From Chrysiogenia bacterium (GTDB taxonomy: Bacteria > JAGRBM01), in contig JAGRBM010000027.1 of NCBI GenBank assembly GCA_020434085.1, positions 1 to 7,418 on the forward strand: a DNA stretch of 7,418 bases. The letters run 5' to 3'. The notes under the pieces are model-generated. The model did not search any database, had not been told where the DNA came from, and saw only the letters and a program-made list of their open reading frames with translations. The position numbers and the translations under genes are program-made. The number at the start of each line of letters is the position of its first letter. Positions within the stretch are counted from its first letter, which is position 1. Positions 1-5,130 of this stretch are shown here, one piece after another.

Positions 1-42
1 GGGGGCGCCCTGCACTGCGTCTCGCAACAGCAGCCCGCCTGA
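1..42 (+). CDS. Agmatine deiminase-like protein, C-terminal end only (5' part outside window)
   Basis: Frame 1 from the window edge reads GALHCVSQQQPA and stops at TGA 40-42. This matches the conserved end of agmatine deiminases and the related peptidylarginine deiminase (PPAD-type) family, whose last residues carry a G-x-(I/L)-H-C-(I/V)-(T/S)-Q-Q-x-P signature. The cysteine (codon 16-18) would be the catalytic nucleophile. The family member meant here hydrolyses agmatine to N-carbamoylputrescine and ammonia in the cytoplasm, a step toward putrescine. Only 13 residues are visible, so the family call rests on a single motif, and agmatine versus peptidyl-arginine as substrate cannot be decided. 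The gene lies on the same strand as the PilZ gene, 133 bases upstream of it. Confidence 0.72.
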   Translation, partial: GGALHCVSQQQPA

Positions 43-175
43 GCGGCGCCGCTTGCGCCCGCGCTTTGGGGGCGATAAAGCTTCCTGTGCAAACGGGGGA
101 CGGGGATCCAGCAGTGAACTGCCGACTACAACAACTTCAGCGCCAATATGCCGCGTGCGCCCCGGAGGTGCTCGC
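43..175 (+). other. Intergenic leader between the deiminase-like gene and the PilZ gene
   Basis: These 133 bases hold no convincing gene. Directly after the stop is a perfect 10-base palindrome, GCGGCGCCGC (43-52). At 111-122 there is a short inverted repeat, GCAGT-GA-ACTGC, which could be a small operator. A weak sigma-70-like pair, TTGCGC (53-58) and GATAAA (74-79), has a 15-base spacer, shorter than the usual 17, so I do not call it a promoter. There is no hairpin with a U tract, so transcription could run on from the upstream gene. Confidence 0.4.
164..168 (+). promoter_or_regulatory. Ribosome binding site of the PilZ gene
   Basis: GGAGG lies 7 bases before the ATG at 176. It is the clearest Shine-Dalgarno sequence in the window. 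It fixes the start of the PilZ gene at 176 rather than at an upstream in-frame codon. Confidence 0.8.
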
Positions 176-952
176 ATGAGCGACGATGGTTCCGAGCGCC
201 GCCGTGATACGCGCCTGCAGGCCCGGCTGGCCGTGCGCTACAAGGTGGGCAGGAAAATCGTCAACGGCGTGAGCACCGATCTCTCGGAGAACGGCGTGTT
301 CATTCACACCGCCCAGCCGGCCCTTGAGGGAACCGAAGTCTTCATGCACATCAACCTGGGCCCCGGCGAGCCGACCATCAAGGCCGTCGGCGTGGTCCGG
401 CGCTCCCTCCCCGCCGGCGTCGATTCGCCGGGTATGGGCGTGGAGTTCCTTGCGCTCTACGGAATCGACAAGAAAGCACTGATCCAGTTTCTTCAGGTGA
501 GCCTGGGGCGCGAGATCAGTGAGGACGCCTTCGGCGAGGTTGGCACCGACCACATGCTCAAGTTCGTATTCGAGCCCGAAGACGACCAGGGTTACAGCGG
601 CACCCTGCCCGAAGCGCCACTCGAGCTCGCGCCGGATCTGAGCCCGCGCCCCCCGCGCGGGCCCTACGGCAGCTCGCGCGTCCAGAATCTCAATCAGCCC
701 GATCCGCGATTTGTTCCCACGCCCAGCCGCCTGGAACGCGAGGTCACCCGCAATCCCCGCGCTGCAATGAGCGAACAGGACAAACACAATCTGGCCGAAC
801 TGCGCAAGCTCGAAAAGCGCGGCTTCGGCTGGTACATTGGCCAACTGATCAAGTGGGGCCTGCTCCTGGCCGCGATCACCGGTGCAGCCTGGTGGGTTTC
901 CGGCCATCCCGAGCTGACGCAACGGCTTCACAAGCTTCTGGGTCGCGGCTGA
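176..952 (+). CDS. PilZ-domain protein with a C-terminal membrane anchor
   Basis: This is a 258-residue protein. Residues about 7-110 form a PilZ domain, a cyclic-di-GMP receptor module. The two nucleotide-binding motifs are present: RxxxR as RRDTR (R9-R13) and DxSxxG as DLSENG (residues 35-40), followed by the late MGVEF strand motif. The domain should therefore be able to bind c-di-GMP. Residues about 120-215 are a proline- and charge-rich linker. Residues about 222-242 are a hydrophobic helix (core WGLLLAAITGAAWW) with basic residues on both sides, leaving a tail of about 16 residues. No signal peptide is seen, so the PilZ domain is probably cytoplasmic and tethered to the inner membrane by its tail. 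The start at ATG 176 follows a good GGAGG. The next gene begins 29 bases downstream. The effector output is unknown. Confidence 0.88.
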   Translation: MSDDGSERRRDTRLQARLAVRYKVGRKIVNGVSTDLSENGVFIHTAQPALEGTEVFMHINLGPGEPTIKAVGVVRRSLPAGVDSPGMGVEFLALYGIDKKALIQFLQVSLGREISEDAFGEVGTDHMLKFVFEPEDDQGYSGTLPEAPLELAPDLSPRPPRGPYGSSRVQNLNQPDPRFVPTPSRLEREVTRNPRAAMSEQDKHNLAELRKLEKRGFGWYIGQLIKWGLLLAAITGAAWWVSGHPELTQRLHKLLGRG

Positions 953-981
953 CGCCCGCCCTCCCTGATGAGAGACCAACC

Positions 982-1497
982 GTGATCGACGACGAAGAAC
1001 AACTCCCGCCAGGCATCACTCCTGAAATGCTCGCGCATTTCCGCAACCTCATCAGCATGGACAAGGAGTGCAACTGGTTCTACGACGGTCGTCCGATCCT
1101 GCATGCCAAAACACTCAAGGTTCTCAACGAGAGCATGAGCCGCAACGATGAAGGAAAGCTCATCGTCACCATCGGCAACGCGTGGAGTTACGTCCACTGC
1201 GAAGATGCGCCCTACGGAGTGCGTGCGGTTCGCGATGTTGTGGAAGGCGGCGCTCTCGTCGGTCTCGACCTCATTCTCACCGACCAAAGCACCGAGCGTC
1301 TCGATCCGGCCACTCTCGCAGTGGGCGAAGGCAACGTACTTTACTGCCGGGTAAAAAATGGGAAAGAAGAAGCACGCTTTTTCCGGCCGGCCTACTACCA
1401 GCTCACACAACACCTCGACGAGAAAGATGGCGAGATCGTCCTGCGCCTCGGCGCAAATTCATCGCCCTTCGGCAAGCGGGAGAAACCCGTCCAGTGA
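982..1497 (+). CDS. DUF1285-like protein of unknown function
   Basis: This is a 171-residue soluble protein without signal peptide or membrane helix. It resembles the DUF1285 family (Pfam PF06938) in the order of its motifs: CNWFYDGRPI (30-39), then a strand pair with NEGKL-type turn and IGNAWSYV (64-71), CEDAPYGVRAV (73-83), and a C-terminal half with VLYCRVKNGKEEARFFRPAYYQL (about 119-141). The family is structurally known but has no established function. I chose GTG 982, 29 bases after the PilZ stop, with a weak GAGAG about 8 bases upstream. An in-frame ATG at 1027 would remove 15 residues and is a less likely alternative. Upstream in-frame extension would overlap the PilZ gene heavily. 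The final bases overlap the GTG start of the next gene, so the two are probably translated together. Confidence 0.7.
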   Translation: MIDDEEQLPPGITPEMLAHFRNLISMDKECNWFYDGRPILHAKTLKVLNESMSRNDEGKLIVTIGNAWSYVHCEDAPYGVRAVRDVVEGGALVGLDLILTDQSTERLDPATLAVGEGNVLYCRVKNGKEEARFFRPAYYQLTQHLDEKDGEIVLRLGANSSPFGKREKPVQ

Positions 1498-2954
1498 GCG
1501 CCGAAGAGGCCGACCGCCTCCTTCGTTACGCGCACAGCGCCCCGGCCCCCGTTTCGCGCCAGGAGTTCCTTGCCGCCCTTGAACAGGCTGATCCCGAAAC
1601 CACTGCGGGTGGCGAGACCCTCTGGCGCGTCGGCGGGTTCCTGCTCGCGCGCGTGCGTCCCCACGGGTCCATCGTGTTCTACGATCCGGCCAGCTCCCCC
1701 GGCGGCACGCCCCGCCGGCTGTGCGCGCTCGATCCCGGCGGCGAAGTCATCGAGTGGAACCGCTGGTCGGACACGCGCGGGCTCATCGATGCCCGGCTGC
1801 GCCTTCCCAATGGCCGCTGGCTGCGCCTTGTTCCGGGTGAGGGAGAGCCGCGAATCTGGCAGCGCGCCGACCGCATCGACATCGGCGAGTCGCGAACCGG
1901 CGAGCAGTGGCAAACCCTCACGAGCCAGGAAGCCATCGACTACGAAGCGATCGATCACATTCCTGCCGCGTGGGAGCCAAACAAGCTCACCGGCGGGGGC
2001 GGCAGCATTCTGCTCAATTTTCTCGCGCAACTTCTGATCGATCAGGGCATGAGTGCTGTCCGCTACCGCGGGCGCTATCCCACCGGGCATCTCTTCGATG
2101 CCTTGCAGGAGAGCTTTGCACCCGTCCCCGGCAACGACGAGAGCCTACAGGAACTGCGCGCGCGTTTTTGCGCGCAGGCAGAAGGCATTGCCTTCGGGGA
2201 AGCAGACGCCTCCCCGGAGATCGCATTCGCGCCGAAACCCTTCGAGCTGTGCACCCTTGAAGACGGCAGCGCCGTCTTTCTTCGCGGAGGGCCCGAGAAG
2301 ATTTTTGCTTTTGGTACCAACTACGCGCTCGTTCTTCCAGAAAGCACGCGACAGAGCGGTGCGCGACGCATCTGGAAGCGGCCCGATTCAAAAAAATGGG
2401 AATTCGGCCTTCTGATTCTGGGAGCGCCGATTGAAGTGCACGGGCGCCTCGATCTTTTCGAGCAGGCGATCGATGCGCTGGCCCCCTCGCAAAAATCCGG
2501 TGAACGCTTCGTTCCAGCAGAGCTCTACTGGCGCGACGGTCTGTTGCTTTGCGCCTTCGCCCAGGCCCCGGCGGCACTGGGAGCCTCACTGCTGGAGCTC
2601 ATGGACGAGGTTCATGTGGGCTTTCGCCCCCTGCCCCGTGACCTTGCCCGGCTGGCCGGTATCCACGTTCTCATTCGGGAAGGTCTGCACGATCTATTTA
2701 TTGCGCGGGCGGCGGGCCGGCCCGGCAACGAACAGATTGAGCTGGCCCTAATGCTCGTGCGCGAGGTAGCGGGCTCCCTGACCCCCGCGCTGCTCGGCCT
2801 CTCCCAACGACGCCTCGAAGAGGCCGGCGCCGAAGAGCGCGCCCGCCTGCTCTCCCCCGATGCCCTCGAGAGCGCCCGCGCCGAAATCCAGCGGCGCGCG
2901 ACCGCGCTCCCCGAGCTGCTCAAGGCCATCGTTTCCGGCAGCGCTCTTCGCTGA
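1494..2954 (+). CDS. Hypothetical protein, 486 residues, translationally coupled to the DUF1285-like gene
   Basis: I do not recognise this protein. It is probably cytoplasmic, with no signal peptide or membrane helix. The start GTG (1494-1496) shares bases with the preceding stop TGA (1495-1497). A GGGAGA lies about 10 bases upstream, at 1478-1483, which supports this start. An in-frame extension upstream exists but would run through the DUF1285-like gene in another frame. Visible features are a beta-rich N-terminal third with many Trp and Asp residues (WNRWSDTRG near 88-96), a glycine run GGGG (167-170) followed by a helix and RYRGRYPTGHLF (190-201), a beta-rich middle (about 245-345), and a helical, Glu/Arg-rich C-terminus (about 365-486) with the heptad-like stretch RRLEEAGAEERARLL. 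There are no obvious catalytic motifs. Its coding sequence contains a cluster of perfect inverted repeats at 2154-2278. Confidence 0.8.
   Translation: MSAEEADRLLRYAHSAPAPVSRQEFLAALEQADPETTAGGETLWRVGGFLLARVRPHGSIVFYDPASSPGGTPRRLCALDPGGEVIEWNRWSDTRGLIDARLRLPNGRWLRLVPGEGEPRIWQRADRIDIGESRTGEQWQTLTSQEAIDYEAIDHIPAAWEPNKLTGGGGSILLNFLAQLLIDQGMSAVRYRGRYPTGHLFDALQESFAPVPGNDESLQELRARFCAQAEGIAFGEADASPEIAFAPKPFELCTLEDGSAVFLRGGPEKIFAFGTNYALVLPESTRQSGARRIWKRPDSKKWEFGLLILGAPIEVHGRLDLFEQAIDALAPSQKSGERFVPAELYWRDGLLLCAFAQAPAALGASLLELMDEVHVGFRPLPRDLARLAGIHVLIREGLHDLFIARAAGRPGNEQIELALMLVREVAGSLTPALLGLSQRRLEEAGAEERARLLSPDALESARAEIQRRATALPELLKAIVSGSALR
2154..2278 (+). repeat. Cluster of four perfect inverted repeats inside the hypothetical gene
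   Basis: Four hairpin-forming repeats fall within 125 bases. CTGCGCGC (2154-2161) pairs with GCGCGCAG (2170-2177) across an 8-base loop. GAAGGC (2181-2186) pairs with GCCTTC (2190-2195) across 3 bases. CGGGGA (2195-2200) pairs with TCCCCG (2211-2216) across 10 bases. AAGACGGC (2260-2267) pairs with GCCGTCTT (2271-2278) across AGC and is followed by TTCTT, giving a terminator-like shape. The pairings are certain; any function is unknown. GC-rich coding sequence makes chance hairpins common. Confidence 0.45.
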
Positions 2955-3023
2955 TTTCCCGCCCCTTCAACCACGGGGCCGCCCCCCTCCCCTGCGGAGC
3001 GGCAAGACGCTAGAGTGTTTCCC

Positions 3024-4403
3024 ATGCTCAGTGAGCCAACGGTTGCCAGAGTCCTCAAGGCCGCGCTCTCGCGCGGCGGCGATTTTGCCGAGGTCTATTG
3101 CGAGGCATCCACCGGGACGCGCATTCTCCTTGAGGACGGGCGTCTTGAAGACGTGGTCTGCGGCCAGGACGCCGGCGTGGGCTTGCGGCTCGTTCGCGAG
3201 GGGCGCGAGGTCTACGGCTACTCCAACGATTTTTCCGAAACCGCGCTGCTCGAAGTCGCGCGTTTCCTGGCCGGCGCGGCCAATGGTGCGGCGGGCCGCC
3301 AACGATTCTCGTTCAAGAAAAAACGCGGCGCCCCGATGCAACGGGTCCTCAAGAAACCCGCCCGCATCTCGCTCGATGAAAAAGTCTCCTACTTAGAGCG
3401 CGGCAACGCCCGCGCGCGCTCGGTTCCCGACATTCGGCAGGTAACCGTGAGTCTTCGCGACAACGAGGGCGATGTACTCATCGCCAATTCCGAGGGACTC
3501 TGGGCCGAGGATCACCGCACGTATCTGACTTACAGCGTGCACGTCGTCGCAGAGCGCGGCGATACCGTCGAGACGGGCTATGAGCCCGTCGGTGGCACAC
3601 TTGGTTATGAAATTCTCGAAGGCGAGCAGGTCGAGCACGTCGCGCGCGTGGCGGCCGATCGCGCACGCATGCTGTTGCGCGCGCCCAAGGCGCGCGGCGG
3701 GCCCATGACGGTGGTGCTCTCGAGCAGCGCCGGCGGCACGATGATTCATGAAGCCGTCGGACACGGCCTCGAAGCCGACCTCGCGCAGGAGGAGCTATCC
3801 GTCTACGCCGACAAGCTCGGTGAGCGCATTGCCTCCCCGCTCGTCACGGTGATCGACGATGCCACCCTGGGCGGTAAGCGTGGTTCGTATCGCTTCGACG
3901 ACGAAGGCGTTCCCGGCCAGCGCACCGTGCTGGTCGAAAACGGCATTCTGAAGCGTTTCATGGAGTCGCGCATCACTGCCGGCAAGGACGGCGCGCGCCC
4001 CACCGGCAACGGGCGCCGCGAGTCCTACGAGCACCTGCCCATTGTGCGCATGAGCAACACCATGATCGCGCCGGGCTCGGACGATCCCGGTGACATCATC
4101 TCCAGCGTACACCGCGGCCTGCTCGTTACCCAGATGGGTGGCGGCCAGGTGAACACCGTCAACGGCGACTTTGTTTTTGAAGTCTCCGAGGGCTTCATCA
4201 TCGAACGCGGCCAGATCGGCCACGCAGTGCGCGGCGCAACACTCACAGGCAACGGCCCCAAGATTCTCATGGAGATCGACCGCGTGGGCAGCGATCTGGG
4301 GTTCGGCATCGGAACCTGCGGCAAGGAAGGCCAGGGCGTTCCCGTCGCCGATGCCCAGCCCACGATTCGCATTCCCGAAATCGTGGTGGGCGGCCAGCAC
4401 TAG
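3024..4403 (+). CDS. tldD: TldD-family zinc metallopeptidase
   Basis: This is a 459-residue protein, close to the roughly 480 residues of E. coli TldD. TldD pairs with TldE (PmbA) to form a cytoplasmic protease that digests unfolded peptides in a closed chamber. Known roles in enterobacteria are maturation of microcin B17 and degradation of the antitoxin CcdA. The metal site is intact: HEAVGHGLEADL places the HExxxH motif at H242-H247 with E243 as catalytic base. The third ligand is the cysteine in GTCGKEG (C432). The metal-dead TldE subunit lacks these residues, so this is the catalytic subunit. No TldE gene is visible. I chose ATG 3024; GTG 3015 would add three residues (MFP), and neither has a clear Shine-Dalgarno sequence. 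It lies 69 bases after the hypothetical gene and ends directly against the rhomboid gene on the other strand. Confidence 0.95.
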   Translation: MLSEPTVARVLKAALSRGGDFAEVYCEASTGTRILLEDGRLEDVVCGQDAGVGLRLVREGREVYGYSNDFSETALLEVARFLAGAANGAAGRQRFSFKKKRGAPMQRVLKKPARISLDEKVSYLERGNARARSVPDIRQVTVSLRDNEGDVLIANSEGLWAEDHRTYLTYSVHVVAERGDTVETGYEPVGGTLGYEILEGEQVEHVARVAADRARMLLRAPKARGGPMTVVLSSSAGGTMIHEAVGHGLEADLAQEELSVYADKLGERIASPLVTVIDDATLGGKRGSYRFDDEGVPGQRTVLVENGILKRFMESRITAGKDGARPTGNGRRESYEHLPIVRMSNTMIAPGSDDPGDIISSVHRGLLVTQMGGGQVNTVNGDFVFEVSEGFIIERGQIGHAVRGATLTGNGPKILMEIDRVGSDLGFGIGTCGKEGQGVPVADAQPTIRIPEIVVGGQH

Positions 4404-5111
4404 TTACCAGCCGCGATCAGGTGGCGGGCGCCTGGGTTCTCCGCGCCCGTGGGCAAAGGGTCCGGCAAGAATGAATCCCGCGGCAAATCCGCCCAGGTGT
4501 GCGCCATAGGCAACGCCGCCACCCTGCTGTCCGGCGGCAACCATCGCCTGCCACTGAAGCTGCCCCAGAAGCTGCATTGCCAGCCAAAAGAAGATAAACA
4601 CTGCGGCGGGAAGCCGCACAAAAAACGCCGTGATAAAGAGCGGAATGACCGCGCGTACCCGGTGGCGCGGGTAGAAGCGCAAGTAGGCGGCCAGCACCCC
4701 CGCAATCGCGCCGCTGGCCCCGACGAGCGGAACAGTGGCCTCATGGGCGATGAGCGCATGGGTGAGCGTAGCGATTACGCCGCACACCAGATAGAACGTG
4801 ATGAAGCGTCCGTGTCCCAAGTGATCTTCGACATTGTCGCCAAAGATCCAGAGAAACCACATGTTGCCCAAGATGTGAAGAAACCCGCCGTGTAACCACA
4901 TGGAGGAGAAAAGGCCGACATAGTGCGGCGGCATTCCGCCGCCGGGGTTCTTCCAGAGCGCCGCGGGAATGAGTCCCCACCGCATAATCCAGTGTTCGAA
5001 ACCCTCTGGGGTGAAGATACTGTAGAGAAAAGCCGCGACATTGAGCGCAATGAATACATAAATCAGCACCGGCGTGGTGCGGGTCGGGTTCTCGTCGCGG
5101 TAGGGGATCAC
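4404..5111 (-). CDS. Rhomboid-family intramembrane serine protease
   Basis: This is a 235-residue inner-membrane protein with the minimal six-helix rhomboid core and no large cytoplasmic domain. Rhomboids cut transmembrane helices of other proteins inside the bilayer. The catalytic dyad is visible: S133 in GASGAIAG and H205 in AYGAHLGG. H79 and N83, in HGGFLHILGN, correspond to the oxyanion-hole residues of E. coli GlpG. Hydrophobic segments lie near 15-32, 68-90, 103-120, 128-147, 152-180 and 200-220. The start is GTG 5111; an in-frame TAA two codons upstream (5115-5117) rules out a longer form, and the N-terminus MIPYRDENPT is typical of the family. There is no Shine-Dalgarno sequence before it. 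The S41 protease gene ends 19 bases upstream on the same strand, so translational coupling is plausible. The substrate is unknown. Confidence 0.94.
   Translation of the reverse strand: MIPYRDENPTRTTPVLIYVFIALNVAAFLYSIFTPEGFEHWIMRWGLIPAALWKNPGGGMPPHYVGLFSSMWLHGGFLHILGNMWFLWIFGDNVEDHLGHGRFITFYLVCGVIATLTHALIAHEATVPLVGASGAIAGVLAAYLRFYPRHRVRAVIPLFITAFFVRLPAAVFIFFWLAMQLLGQLQWQAMVAAGQQGGGVAYGAHLGGFAAGFILAGPFAHGRGEPRRPPPDRGW
4425..4449 (+). terminator. Possible hairpin terminator of tldD, lying inside the 3' end of the rhomboid gene
   Basis: CGGGCGC (4425-4431) pairs perfectly with GCGCCCG (4443-4449) across an 11-base loop, starting 22 bases after the tldD stop. No U tract follows, so it is not a classical intrinsic terminator on either strand. 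It is offered only because no intergenic sequence exists here to hold another one, and it may be chance in GC-rich coding DNA. Confidence 0.2.
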
Positions 5112-5130
5112 GGATTACAGGGGAAACGGA

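Noticed and set aside
53-79. Sigma-70 promoter TTGCGC / GATAAA upstream of the PilZ gene
   Set aside because: The spacer is only 15 bases and both boxes are weak, so it is not called as a feature.
53-175. In-frame upstream extension of the PilZ protein
   Set aside because: The extension is low-complexity, does not match the PilZ N-terminus, and a clear GGAGG precedes the ATG at 176.
137-979. 280-codon minus-strand open frame opposite the PilZ gene
   Set aside because: It is antisense to a gene with clear PilZ motifs and a good ribosome binding site, and has no motif of its own.
853-981. In-frame upstream extension of the DUF1285-like protein
   Set aside because: It would overlap the PilZ coding region, including its membrane helix, in another frame; GTG 982 lies neatly after the PilZ stop.
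1182-1493. In-frame upstream extension of the 486-residue protein
   Set aside because: It lies within the DUF1285-like gene in another frame and is an Arg/Ser-rich, unnatural sequence.
1395-2589. Minus-strand open frames of 231 and 191 codons opposite the hypothetical gene
   Set aside because: Compositions are Arg/Ala-rich shadows; the plus frame is longer, coupled to its neighbour and has balanced composition.
3795-4400. 201-codon minus-strand frame opposite tldD
   Set aside because: It is antisense to the conserved TldD metal-site region and has no motif of its own.
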